Source: an uncultured Porphyromonadaceae bacterium
GTDB taxonomy: Bacteria; Bacteroidota; Bacteroidia; Bacteroidales; Paludibacteraceae
Direction of reading: 5' to 3'
DNA: 39,798 nucleotides
Assembly: GCA_949285425.1 (NCBI GenBank)
Contig: CASEAJ010000045.1
Span: 1 to 39,798, forward strand
Part shown: positions 24,061 through 32,136 of the stretch, in pieces
Position numbering within the stretch: position 1 is the stretch's first letter
Layout: each line of letters starts with the position of its first letter
Translations under genes and position numbers: made by a program
Notes under the pieces: model-generated
Told to the model about the DNA's origin: nothing
Database searches by the model: none
What the model saw: the letters and a program-made list of their open reading frames with translations, nothing else

Positions 24061-25365
24061 TTATTGTTTCTTGTCAGCGTCAAGTGTTTCGAGTGCTTCT
24101 CCAACCACAAAGTTGCTTCCTCCTATGAATATGAAGTCTTCGGAATCTGCTTCGTTCCGAGCGGCTTGCAACGCTTCTGCCACGGAGTTGTAGGCAATAC
24201 CTTGCAAATGGTTTGGAATGGCTCGCCGTTGCAGTTCGGTAGCCGGGAGGGCACGTGCTATATGGGCTTGCGTAAAGTAATATACCGCTTCTTTCGGCAG
24301 CAAAGTGAGAACGGTCGATATGTCTTTGTCGTTCACCATGCCGATGACAATCCGCAGGGTTTTGTAATGCTGTTCCTTAAGTTGCAACACTACGTTTTCT
24401 ATGCCGGCCACGTTGTGTCCGGTGTCCAGCACAATGCGAGGGTTCTCGGAAACGGTTTGCCAGCGGCCTTGTAGTCCGGTCAGGTCAATGACATGTTTCA
24501 ATCCTTCGCTGATGTCGTTGTCCGACAGTTCGAATGCGGGATTTTGCTGTAGTGTCTTTATGCCGGTAACTGCAGTCACTATGTTTTTCAACTGGTAGTT
24601 GCCGGTCAGCCCGACAGTGTAGTTGTTGCCATCGGACATTTCTACATATAGTTGGTTGTGTATGTGCTTGTGTGCCGTGATGTGCAACTGTTCTTCGGCG
24701 AACACGATGGGAGCGTTCATTTCCCGGGCTTTGCTTTCAAATACATCACGTGTTTCGGGCAGGCTTTCGCCTATAATGACGGGAGTGCCGTTTTTTATGA
24801 TTCCGGCTTTTTCTGCTGCAATTTTAGCCAAGGTGTCGCCTAAAAAAGCGGTATGGTCAAAACTGATGTTGGTGATGATGGAGAGCTCTGGCCGGATGAT
24901 GTTGGTGCTGTCGAGCCGGCCTCCCAAGCCGACTTCAATAACGGCTACATCAACTTTCTTTTGGGCGAAATAGGCGAATGCCATGGCCATGGTCGCCTCA
25001 AAAAAAGAGGGTTGTACCGTATCGAACAATTCTTTGTGACCTTCAACGAATTCAGAAACGTATGTCTGTTCAATTTTTTCACCGTTGATTCGAATGCGTT
25101 CGCCGAAGTCGACCAGGTGAGGGGATGTGTAAAGACCTACGTTGTAGCCTGCCTGTTGCAACACGGCAGCCACCATGTGCGATACTGAACCTTTGCCATT
25201 GGTGCCGGCTATGTGGATTGTTTTATAGGAATGTTGCGGGTTATCCAAAGCATTCAGCAGACGGATGGTGTTGTCGAGTCCGGGTTTGTAGGCATTGCCT
25301 CCTATATGGTGAAAAACCGGCAGCCGGTCGTATAGATACTGGATTGCTTGTGTGTAAGTCATCAT
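24061..25365 (-). CDS. folC: Folylpolyglutamate synthase / dihydrofolate synthase
   Basis: I start at the ATG at 25365 (a second ATG at 25362 is equally possible), giving 434 residues that begin MMTYTQAIQYLYDRLPVFHH; the longer frame to 25425 would overlap the gmk end. This Mur-ligase-family enzyme adds glutamate to dihydropteroate and folates using ATP. The P-loop GTNGKGS is at residues 54-60, followed by SPHLVDFGERIRING, DVAVIEVGLGGRLDSTN, DHTAFLGDTLAKIAAEKAG and VLDTGHNVAG. It lies 60 bases downstream of gmk in the same orientation. Confidence 0.93.
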   Translation of the reverse strand: MMTYTQAIQYLYDRLPVFHHIGGNAYKPGLDNTIRLLNALDNPQHSYKTIHIAGTNGKGSVSHMVAAVLQQAGYNVGLYTSPHLVDFGERIRINGEKIEQTYVSEFVEGHKELFDTVQPSFFEATMAMAFAYFAQKKVDVAVIEVGLGGRLDSTNIIRPELSIITNISFDHTAFLGDTLAKIAAEKAGIIKNGTPVIIGESLPETRDVFESKAREMNAPIVFAEEQLHITAHKHIHNQLYVEMSDGNNYTVGLTGNYQLKNIVTAVTGIKTLQQNPAFELSDNDISEGLKHVIDLTGLQGRWQTVSENPRIVLDTGHNVAGIENVVLQLKEQHYKTLRIVIGMVNDKDISTVLTLLPKEAVYYFTQAHIARALPATELQRRAIPNHLQGIAYNSVAEALQAARNEADSEDFIFIGGSNFVVGEALETLDADKKQ

Positions 25366-25425
25366 AGCGGTTTGTTTTGTTGTGTTGTCAGGGCCTGAAA
25401 ATGACATGGGCCGCTGTCGGGTCAA

Positions 25426-25995
25426 TCATTTGCTTAGAAAATCCCGTATAAGCTGTTCGACTTCGCTTTGGGCTTTCTTTAAATTGTCGTTGATGATGAT
25501 TTTGTCGAAACGGGGCGCGAATGTCATTTCATATTCTGCTTTACCTATGCGTTCGGCGATTTTTTCCTGTGAGTCGGTAGCACGGCCCCGCAGGCGTTGC
25601 TCCAACACTTCCATGCTGGGAGGGGCAATGAAGATGGAAAGTGCATCGTCGCCATACTGTTTCTTTATGTTCAGTCCGCCTACGACATCGACATCAAAGA
25701 TGACATTCTTGCCGGTTTCCCGTATGCGTTCCACTTCACATTTAAGTGTACCGTAGAAACATCCGTGGTAGACTTCTTCAAATTCAAGAAATTCGTCATG
25801 TGCAATTTTGTCTCTGAATTCGTCGGCCGACAAAAAATAGTATTCCTTGCCGTGAGTTTCCTTGCCACGTGGTTGCCGGCTGGTGGCGGAAATGGAAAAT
25901 TCGAGATTGAATCCCTGTTGCAGTACATGTTGTATCAATGTACTTTTACCGGCTCCGGAAGGAGCGGAGAAAATAATGAGTTTGCCCGAGTTCAT
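25426..25995 (-). CDS. gmk: Guanylate kinase
   Basis: The first ATG is at 25995; the longer frame to 26001 starts with TTG. The 189-residue enzyme phosphorylates GMP to GDP. The P-loop PSGAGKST is at residues 12-19, and the GMP-binding part (ISATSRQPRGKETHGKEYYF, FLEFEEVYHGCFYGT) and VIFDVDVVGGLNIKK are intact. Length is normal. In many Bacteroides it is followed by nadD, but here folC follows. Upstream lie yicC and a GC-rich hairpin. Confidence 0.95.
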   Translation of the reverse strand: MNSGKLIIFSAPSGAGKSTLIQHVLQQGFNLEFSISATSRQPRGKETHGKEYYFLSADEFRDKIAHDEFLEFEEVYHGCFYGTLKCEVERIRETGKNVIFDVDVVGGLNIKKQYGDDALSIFIAPPSMEVLEQRLRGRATDSQEKIAERIGKAEYEMTFAPRFDKIIINDNLKKAQSEVEQLIRDFLSK

Positions 25996-26009
25996 ATTCA
26001 AATTGATAG

Positions 26010-26040
26010 CCCCCAGACTCTCAACGGGGGAGGCTGGGGG
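26010..26040. repeat. GC-rich hairpin between yicC and gmk
   Basis: CCCCCAG (26010-26016) pairs with CTGGGGG (26034-26040) around a 17-base loop that itself contains GGGGG. It stands out from the AT-rich surroundings and interrupts an otherwise tight gene pair. It looks like a dispersed intergenic repeat, but only one copy is in this window. Confidence 0.5.
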
Positions 26041-26145
26041 AGGTGGTTGTTGTAATAAGATGCCTTGTTTGATGGCTGTTGTACCTCATGTATGAAAGGC
26101 TCTGTGCCGGTCGTCACGACACAACGCTCCGGAATAGGCTTTTGG

Positions 26146-27021
26146 CTACAATACGTTCAGCACCTGTTCTTTTATTTGTTCAAGTTCGTCCTTCATCAAC
26201 ACGACGATTCTTTGCATTTCGCTGTGGTTGGCCTTGGAACCGAGTGTGTTGACTTCGCGGCCTATTTCCTGGGCAATGAATCCCAGTTTCTTTCCGGGAG
26301 ACTTTTCGTGTGCCATGGTTTCCAGAAAATAGTTCAAATGGTTGCGCAGGCGCACTTTTTCTTCGTTTACGTCGAGTTTTTCGATGTAGTATATCAGTTC
26401 CTGTTCCAGGCGGTTTTTGTCGTAGTCGACTTTGTCGGCGAGTGTCAGGAGGTTTTCTTCCAGGCGGGCTCTTATTTTGCCCACTCTTTCTGCTTCAAAC
26501 GGATCGATTTGTTCCAGCAGTTTTTTTATGTTGTTTATTTTGGTCTCAAATACCTTTTGCAGCGCATTCCCTTCCTGTATGCGGAATTGTTGAAGCTGGT
26601 CAATGGCTGCATGTATGTTCTTTACTATTTCGTTCCATTCGCTTTCGTTCAGTTCCTGGTTCTCTGTTTTGAGTACATCGGGCATGCGCAGCAACAGGTC
26701 AAACCAGTTTTGCGGCATGTCGATGCCCAGGTTTCGGGCGGTGGCTTGTATTTGCTTGTAGTATGATTCGACCACAGTTTGGTTTATTTGCGGAGTGGAC
26801 TCTTTTTCTGCATTGTCAATGTAGAGTGAGAAGTCTATTTTTCCGCGTTCGAGCCGCTGCGACAGAATGTTTCTTATTTCAATGTCTTTTTCCCTGTACA
26901 AGGGTGCAATGCGGGTGGATATATCGGCCTGCTTGCTGTTGAGCGATTTGACTTCGGCAACTATCTTCTTGTTGCCATATTCCAGCGTGGCTTTTCCGAA
27001 GCCGGTCATTGATTGTATCAT
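26146..27021 (-). CDS. yicC: YicC/YloC family endoribonuclease
   Basis: The 291-residue product starts MIQSMTGFGKATLEYGNKKI and has VEVKSLNSKQADIS-type and RLERGKIDFSLYID motifs of the YicC N-terminal domain. The C-terminal DUF1732 part contains NYFLETMAHEKSPGKKLGFI and the highly conserved AQEIGREVNTLGSKANHSEM, ending in VLMKDELEQIKEQVLNV. Members are Mn-dependent endoribonucleases in E. coli. The gene commonly precedes gmk, as here, although 150 bases separate them. DEAD-box helicase gene lies 15 bases upstream of it on the same strand. Confidence 0.93.
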   Translation of the reverse strand: MIQSMTGFGKATLEYGNKKIVAEVKSLNSKQADISTRIAPLYREKDIEIRNILSQRLERGKIDFSLYIDNAEKESTPQINQTVVESYYKQIQATARNLGIDMPQNWFDLLLRMPDVLKTENQELNESEWNEIVKNIHAAIDQLQQFRIQEGNALQKVFETKINNIKKLLEQIDPFEAERVGKIRARLEENLLTLADKVDYDKNRLEQELIYYIEKLDVNEEKVRLRNHLNYFLETMAHEKSPGKKLGFIAQEIGREVNTLGSKANHSEMQRIVVLMKDELEQIKEQVLNVL

Positions 27022-27036
27022 GATGAATTCTGTTTT

Positions 27037-28329
27037 TTATGCTTGTTGCGCGGCGTTGCCGTTTTTTTGTTTGTCGTTTTGTTTTTTGTTCCTGTTTCCT
27101 TTGGACGTTCCGTTTCCTTTGCGGCTCCGGCTTTTGCGGTTCCGGCCGCTTTTGCCCGATGCGCGCACTTTGTGTTTTTCGGGTTCATAGGCCGGACCTT
27201 CGCCCAGTTCAACGGGAATCGGTATTTTGTATATGTCTTTTCCGAGGAAATCCTCTATCTGTTTGAAGCGGAACTGTTCATCTTCCGAGACCAGCGTGAT
27301 GGACATGCCCTCTTCGCCTGCACGTGCCGTACGGCCGATACGATGCACATAGTCTTCCACTTCGCGGGGAACATCGTAGTTGATGACCAGTGTGATGTCG
27401 TCAATGTCAATGCCGCGCGACACAATGTCCGTGGCCACCAGAATGCTGATACGGCTGTTCTTGAATTCGTGCATCACGTGGTCACGTTGCGCCTGTTCCA
27501 GGTCGGAGTGCATTTCTCCGGCCGAGAAGCCCATGTGGCGGAGTGTTTTGGTGATTTCCTTCACTTTCAGTTTGGAACCGGAGAACAGAATGACCTTGTT
27601 GGGTTCCTGGGTCGAAAACAGGTTTTTGATGATGCCGGCTTTCTGGCTTTCGTGGCAGATAAAGGCCGTTTGCATGATGCTTTCGGGCGGGCGTGAAATG
27701 GCAATGCGTATCTCTTCCGGTTCCCGCAGGATGGTTTTGGCAAGTTGTTTTATTTTCGGCGGCATGGTGGCCGAGAACATGATGGTCTGCCGTTCCTTGG
27801 GCAAGCGGTTTACCACCTGCATGATGTCGTCGAAAAAGCCCATATCGAGCATGCGGTCAGCTTCGTCCAGAATGAAATATTTCACTTGTGAAAAATCAAT
27901 CGGGTACAGGTTGAGGTGTTGGAGCAGTCGTCCCGGGGTGGCAATCACCACGTCGGCTCCTTTTTGCAGTCCGCGACGTTGTACATCCCATGCCTGCGAG
28001 TCGTTACCTCCGTACACGGCGACGGAAGAGAAGGGCAGGAAATAGGAGAATCCCTCCATTTGTTGGTCTATCTGTTGTGCCAGTTCGCGGGTTGGTGCCA
28101 TGATAATGGCTTTAATGCCCTGGCCTTGTCCGTCGGTTTGCAGGTTGTGTAGCAGTGGCAGGATGAAGGCCGCTGTTTTTCCGGTGCCGGTTTGGGCGCA
28201 GGCTATCACGTCGCGTTTTTTCAGAATGACGGGAATGGCATGTTCCTGCACCGGAGTCGCATCCGTAAAGTTCATGGCCCGAAGTCCTTCCAGCACTTCA
28301 TCGCATAAATCAAGCTCTTCAAATTTCAT
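27037..28329 (-). CDS. DEAD-box RNA helicase, RhlE/DeaD-like
   Basis: The 430-residue ATP-dependent RNA helicase has a Q motif (FTDATPVQEHAIPVIL), motif I AQTGTGKT (45-52), PTRELAQQ, DEAD in YFILDEADRMLDMGFFD, SAT, and motif VI HRIGRTARAG. The tail after about residue 385 is rich in Lys/Arg/Gly/Asn (SGRNRKSRSRKGN, NKKQNDKQK), as in RhlE-type proteins that bind RNA loosely. It probably acts in ribosome assembly or RNA turnover at low temperature. It may be co-transcribed with yicC, only 15 bases downstream. Its promoter region carries tandem repeats. Confidence 0.92.
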   Translation of the reverse strand: MKFEELDLCDEVLEGLRAMNFTDATPVQEHAIPVILKKRDVIACAQTGTGKTAAFILPLLHNLQTDGQGQGIKAIIMAPTRELAQQIDQQMEGFSYFLPFSSVAVYGGNDSQAWDVQRRGLQKGADVVIATPGRLLQHLNLYPIDFSQVKYFILDEADRMLDMGFFDDIMQVVNRLPKERQTIMFSATMPPKIKQLAKTILREPEEIRIAISRPPESIMQTAFICHESQKAGIIKNLFSTQEPNKVILFSGSKLKVKEITKTLRHMGFSAGEMHSDLEQAQRDHVMHEFKNSRISILVATDIVSRGIDIDDITLVINYDVPREVEDYVHRIGRTARAGEEGMSITLVSEDEQFRFKQIEDFLGKDIYKIPIPVELGEGPAYEPEKHKVRASGKSGRNRKSRSRKGNGTSKGNRNKKQNDKQKNGNAAQQA

Positions 28330-28347
28330 ACTTCAAAAATTTGTTTG

Positions 28348-28378
28348 CAAAGATAATGCAAATGAGCGCAAAAAGCAA
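28348..28378 (-). promoter_or_regulatory. Promoter of the DEAD-box helicase
   Basis: On the minus strand TTG (28376-28378), a 20 bp gap and a perfect TATCTTTG (28348-28355). It is the copy nearest the gene of a tandem repeat; copies 2 and 3 have damaged boxes. Confidence 0.7.
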
Positions 28379-28590
28379 TCAAGCTTGCTTGAATTGTTTT
28401 TTGCCGAGTGCAGCTTATCTTATTTAAAGATAATGCAAATGAGCGCAAAAAGCAATCAAGCTTGCTTGAATTGTTTTTTGCCGAGTGCAGCCTTATCTTA
28501 TGAAAAGATAATGCAAATGAGCGCAAAACCTATCAAGCTTGCTTGAATGCTGTTGGAGGGATGCGGCTTGTCTTTCGATAGAATAATACC
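28349..28590. repeat. Tandem repeat of 77-78 bp, three copies, carrying promoter copies
   Basis: AAAGATAATGCAAATGAGCGC begins copies at 28349, 28426 and 28504 (77 and 78 bp apart). Copies 1 and 2 are nearly identical throughout, including the TCAAGCTTGCTTGA hairpin-forming core; copy 3 diverges after its first half. On the minus strand each copy begins with the helicase promoter sequence: the -7 box is TATCTTTG in copy 1, TATCTTTA in copy 2 and TATCTTTT in copy 3. No gene lies in 28330-28784; minus-strand frames here are by-products of the repeat. Confidence 0.85.
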
Positions 28591-28640
28591 TGTTTTTTCT
28601 TGTTGTTTTGCTTTCCGTTTTGTATTTTTGAACCATAAAA

Positions 28641-28736
28641 GTTATCGTCCCACATTCGTGGGACACGTGTACCACGGCCGTGAGACACGTGTCCCATATA
28701 TGTGAGACACGTGTCCCACGAATGTGGGACGATAAC
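28641..28736. repeat. Palindrome array B: 96 bp element with 30 bp inverted ends
   Basis: The outer 30 bases (28641-28670 and 28707-28736) are perfect inverted repeats. Modules with centres 22 bp apart are CACATTCGTG (28651), CACGGCCGTG (28673), CATATATGTG (28695) and CACGAATGTG (28717), the last being the complement of the first. ACACGTGT cores sit at 28663, 28685 and 28707, the same offsets as in array A. ATGATGCT follows, as in A. It ends 48 bases before the start of an HU-like gene. Confidence 0.92.
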
Positions 28737-28784
28737 ATGATGCTCAAAGAACAAGAACTGTGAACTTATAAAACAATAACATGT

Positions 28785-29375
28785 ATGGCAGTAAAATATG
28801 ATGTATACAAAACTCCCGCAACACAAGGTGCGGAGGAAACCACGTATCACGTGCGGGCAAAACATGCGGGCATGTTGACCATGCGTGAAATAACTTCGGG
28901 CATAGAGCATGACACTTCGCTGACGGAAGGCGACGTGTTGGGGGTGTTGGCTTCGCTGTCGCACGTGCTGGCAACCGCTCTTGGAACGGGCAAACGGGTT
29001 TATCTGGAGGGTATCGGCTATTTCAGTCTGGCCGTTGAGGCACCCTCGGTTACTTCGCCCCGTGACATGCGGGCCGAATACGTGCAGGTGAAAGGCGTGA
29101 GCTACCGGCCCGACAAGGTTTTGAAAAAGCGGCTTTCGGCGGTCAAGTTTGAACGTGAACAGCAGAAATCGCATTCCCTGACTCTCACAGACAAGGAGGT
29201 GAAGGAGCGATTGGACCTTTATTTCGCTACACATGTTTATCTGCGTCGGGCCGACTTTGAACGTTTGTGCGGTTTTGCCCGAACTACGGCCATCCGCAGG
29301 CTGAACGCTCTGTTGGAAGAAGGTTTCCTCAAACGCGACGGAGGACCACGGGCGGCTGTCTATCTGAAAGCATAG
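28785..29375 (+). CDS. HU-like DNA-binding protein with C-terminal domain (HU-HIG type)
   Basis: The 196-residue protein has an N-terminal HU-like domain (residues about 1-120: MAVKYDVYKTP, GDVLGVLASLSHVLATAL, GKRVYLEGIGYFSLAVEAP) as in Bacteroidetes histone-like proteins. Residues about 130-196 (LTDKEVKERLDLYFATHVYL, RRADFERLCGFARTTAIRRL, EEGFLKRDGGPRAAVYL) look like a winged-helix or helix-turn-helix domain, suggesting sequence-specific binding in addition to bending. The gene sits 48 bases after palindrome array B, so it may regulate itself through it; that is inference. No promoter box is clear. Confidence 0.85.
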   Translation: MAVKYDVYKTPATQGAEETTYHVRAKHAGMLTMREITSGIEHDTSLTEGDVLGVLASLSHVLATALGTGKRVYLEGIGYFSLAVEAPSVTSPRDMRAEYVQVKGVSYRPDKVLKKRLSAVKFEREQQKSHSLTLTDKEVKERLDLYFATHVYLRRADFERLCGFARTTAIRRLNALLEEGFLKRDGGPRAAVYLKA

Positions 29376-29439
29376 GCAGGGCAGATTATATGCAGGATAC
29401 GGTTTTTTACGGATTATAATAATATTAAATAGGTATAGA

Positions 29440-31086
29440 ATGAAAAGAGTGCAAATAGTTGTCGTGCTGCTTTTGATGTGTGCGTGCGCATGGGGGCAGG
29501 GACAGTACAAGAAGCCGGTGCGGCCGGTAAAGAATGTGATTGTTATGATTCCCGATGGAACTTCGGTGGATGTGCTTTCGGCGGCACGATGGTATAAAAC
29601 GTATAACGGCATGGGGACGGCTTTGAACGTCGACCCTTACTTGTGCGGACTGGTGAAGACCCATTCTTCGAATGCTCCGATTGGCGATTCGGCTCCCACA
29701 ACCTCCTGTTACATGACCGGTATGCCGCAACGGACCGGTAACGTGGCCATCTATCCGCTGTCCGACCGGGGTAATGATTTGTGTGAGGTCGATACGGCCA
29801 TGGCCTATCAGCCTTTGGCGACCATTCTTGAAGCCGGAAAAATAGAAAAGGGCAAGGCGGTGGGCCTGGTGGCTACCTGTGAGTTTCCGCATGCCACACC
29901 GGCCGACTGTTCGGCACACAGTTACGACCGCGGCAATTATAAGATCATAGCACCGCAAATGGCCGGACAGAATCTGGATGTCATGTTTGCCGGAGGAAAC
30001 GCCTTTGTTTCGGACAATATGAAAAAGCACTTTGCCGACAAGGGCATTCGTTACATAAAAGACGACCTGGCGGCTTTCCGCTCTGTTAATGGAGGCAAGG
30101 TGTGGGCTCTGTTCGGGGATGAGGCATTTCCGTATGATCTGGACCGTGACACGACCCGTTTGCCTTCGTTGAAGGAAATGACCGGCAAGGCGCTGGACGT
30201 GTTGTCGCAAAACGAAAACGGGTTTTTCCTGATGGTGGAAGGCAGCCTGGTGGACTGGGCGGCTCATGCTAACGATGCGGCAGCCATCATTACCGAATTT
30301 CTTGCTTTTGACGATGCGGTAGGTGTGGCACTCGATTTTGCAAAGCGTGATGGAAATACGGCTGTGATAGTATTGCCCGATCATGGGAACAGTGGGTTCT
30401 CTATCGGACGCTATGGCTTCAAGTACGACACGGCAAGCTTGTCGCAGTTGTTCGGGGCAGTTTCGGACTACAAGGCTTCCAGTTATGGGCTGGAAAAAAT
30501 AGTGGAAAAAACGAAGCTGGAAGACTTGAGGCAGGTGATCGGGACGTATACTGGGATAGAACTTACGGATGAAGAATATGCCGATGTACTTCATGCAAAG
30601 GGAGTGCGTGTGGACAATTACATGAAAGTGGGCGAGAGCCGGAGCCTGCAGTCGGTACTGGCGGGCATTATGAACAGCCGCACGTATTTCGGTTTTACCA
30701 GCGGTGGCCACACCGGCGAGGATGTGTTCCTTGCCGCCTATCATCCGCAAGGCGATATTCCCATGGGGCTGAACACGAATGTGGAAATAAACCATTATCT
30801 GTCGGACGTCATGGGATTGGAACGGCCGTTGTCGGAACTGACAAACCGTATTTTTGCCCGGCATACCGATGTTTTTGCCGGTATGAAGGCCGATGTGCAG
30901 ACCAATGAAAAAGATGGAACTTTGGAATTGAGGGTAAAACGTGGTCGTCACACCTTGCGGGTTCCGGCCTTCTCGTCGGTGGCTTATCTGGATGGCAAGG
31001 CGGTTGATTTGGGCAGTGTGGCTGTTTATGTGGACAAGACCGGACTGTTTTATTTGCCGGCTTTCTTGTCCGAAGTCTTGAAGTAG
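29440..31086 (+). CDS. Alkaline phosphatase
   Basis: The 548-residue protein has a signal peptide (MKRVQIVVVLLLMCACAWG) and belongs to the alkaline phosphatase superfamily. The nucleophile motif is Asp83-Ser84-Ala85 in PIGDSAPTTSCYMTG. Metal-ligand regions are NVIVMIPDGTS near the N-terminus, FFLMVEGSLVDWAAHANDA, VLPDHGNSGFSIG and FTSGGHTGEDVFLAA near the end. It hydrolyses phosphomonoesters in the periplasm. The VMIPDGTS replacing the more common GDGM and the LPDHGN in place of TADH-type sites mark a Bacteroidetes subgroup. No pho box could be recognised. Confidence 0.9.
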   Translation: MKRVQIVVVLLLMCACAWGQGQYKKPVRPVKNVIVMIPDGTSVDVLSAARWYKTYNGMGTALNVDPYLCGLVKTHSSNAPIGDSAPTTSCYMTGMPQRTGNVAIYPLSDRGNDLCEVDTAMAYQPLATILEAGKIEKGKAVGLVATCEFPHATPADCSAHSYDRGNYKIIAPQMAGQNLDVMFAGGNAFVSDNMKKHFADKGIRYIKDDLAAFRSVNGGKVWALFGDEAFPYDLDRDTTRLPSLKEMTGKALDVLSQNENGFFLMVEGSLVDWAAHANDAAAIITEFLAFDDAVGVALDFAKRDGNTAVIVLPDHGNSGFSIGRYGFKYDTASLSQLFGAVSDYKASSYGLEKIVEKTKLEDLRQVIGTYTGIELTDEEYADVLHAKGVRVDNYMKVGESRSLQSVLAGIMNSRTYFGFTSGGHTGEDVFLAAYHPQGDIPMGLNTNVEINHYLSDVMGLERPLSELTNRIFARHTDVFAGMKADVQTNEKDGTLELRVKRGRHTLRVPAFSSVAYLDGKAVDLGSVAVYVDKTGLFYLPAFLSEVLK

Positions 31087-31217
31087 GAAGCGAATGTGGC
31101 GGATAGCAAGGAAATCAGTCTCCCTTATGAACCGTGCAAATGATTTTTTGCATTTTTTTCAAAACTTTTTGAAGCTATGGCTTGTTATTATTATAGTCTT
31201 TAAAAAAATATATTGAT

Positions 31218-31754
31218 ATGAAAAAAATTGTTTATGCCGTGAGCAGCATGTTGCTTTGTTCGTTTTTCTTGTTTTCCTGTGACAGTGAAAATATTAATAC
31301 AAGTACGGTTGAAGAATTGGATTTGAACCGTTATGCAGGGAAATGGTATGAAATCGCAAGGTTTGACCACAGTTTTGAACGCAATCTTACAGGTTGCACC
31401 GCCATGTACACTTTGAACGGTGATGGTACCATTAAGGTGATTAATGCGGGTTATAAGAATTCGCTGGATGGCAAGTATCAGGAAACTGAGGGTAAGGCCA
31501 GACGCCCGAATGATGCGGAACCCGGTAAGTTGGAAGTGGCGTTTTTCCTGAATTTCTATGCGGATTATTATGTGTTGGAACTGGCAGATGATTATCGTTA
31601 TTCATTGGTGGGTAGCAAGAAAAGCAAATATCTTTGGATTTTGAGCCGTACTCCCCAAATGGATGCCAAAGATTTGGATTTCGTGCTGAAGAGTGCCGAA
31701 AACAGGGGATACGATACAAACAAACTTATTTGGGTTGAACAAAAAGAGGAATAG
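31218..31754 (+). CDS. blc: Bacterial lipocalin (Blc-like lipoprotein)
   Basis: The 178-residue product has a lipoprotein signal ending at Cys21 (LLCSFFLFSC). The lipocalin signature GKWYEIARFDHSFER follows the start of the barrel, then GCTAMYTLNGDGTIKVINAG and YVLELADDYRYSLVGS, and WILSRTPQMD corresponds to a later conserved strand. Bacterial lipocalins bind lysophospholipids or fatty acids at the outer membrane. The 131-base upstream gap is very AT-rich and holds its likely promoter. Sure of the fold; the ligand is inferred. Confidence 0.92.
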   Translation: MKKIVYAVSSMLLCSFFLFSCDSENINTSTVEELDLNRYAGKWYEIARFDHSFERNLTGCTAMYTLNGDGTIKVINAGYKNSLDGKYQETEGKARRPNDAEPGKLEVAFFLNFYADYYVLELADDYRYSLVGSKKSKYLWILSRTPQMDAKDLDFVLKSAENRGYDTNKLIWVEQKEE

Positions 31755-31979
31755 TTCCTTTTGTCAGGTGAGGTATATAAGTTGTTTTGTCGGCGTTTTT
31801 GGTTTTGCAGGCAGACTAGCTTGTCATTGAAAGAGCATAGCGCGGACTGTGCGATTGGAAATGAAAAATAAAAAAATGCCGTATGAAGACAAAAAGCCTG
31901 TGAAAGCCGGCCTGCAAGATATGAGTTTTTTTGTGGAAGGGAACTTATAGAACCCGTCTTTGAGGTGTTCTCGTAATTT

Positions 31980-32044
31980 GGCAGAGCCAACAGTTACGTG
32001 CAAAAGCAGAAAAAATGTTTTTGTGACGGACTGTTGGCTCTGCC
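31980..32044. repeat. Long imperfect hairpin with 15 bp perfect arms
   Basis: GGCAGAGCCAACAGT (31980-31994) pairs perfectly with 32030-32044. The inner part also pairs (GCAAAA/TTTTG). It lies 225 bases after the lipocalin stop and just before the Rnf promoter, in a 382-base gap (31755-32136) with no gene. It could be a terminator or a dispersed repeat; TGTTTTT follows at 32046. Confidence 0.7.
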
Positions 32045-32074
32045 TTGTTTTTGCAATAAAAAAGCATATTCTTT

Positions 32075-32105
32075 TTGTCTGTATGCAAAAATATCTTTAC
32101 ATTTG
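32075..32105 (+). promoter_or_regulatory. Promoter of the Rnf operon
   Basis: TTG (32075-32077), a 20 bp gap and TACATTTG (32098-32105), 31 bases before the rseC start. A second possible -7 box, TATCTTTA, lies at 32092. Confidence 0.7.
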
Positions 32106-32136
32106 CGCCCGGATTTGTAAAGTCGACTTTGCAAAA

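Noticed and set aside
28349..28590. Possible CRISPR array (regular repeats)
   Set aside because: The units are 77-78 bp with no unique spacers between constant short repeats, copy 3 is diverged, and no cas genes are present.
28533..29612. A 359-codon minus-strand open frame crossing array B and the HU-like gene
   Set aside because: It runs antisense through a recognisable gene and through a repeat element, with no domain; not a gene.
29425..30951. A 508-codon minus-strand open frame opposite the alkaline phosphatase
   Set aside because: The plus strand has intact phosphatase motifs and a signal peptide; the minus frame has no family features.
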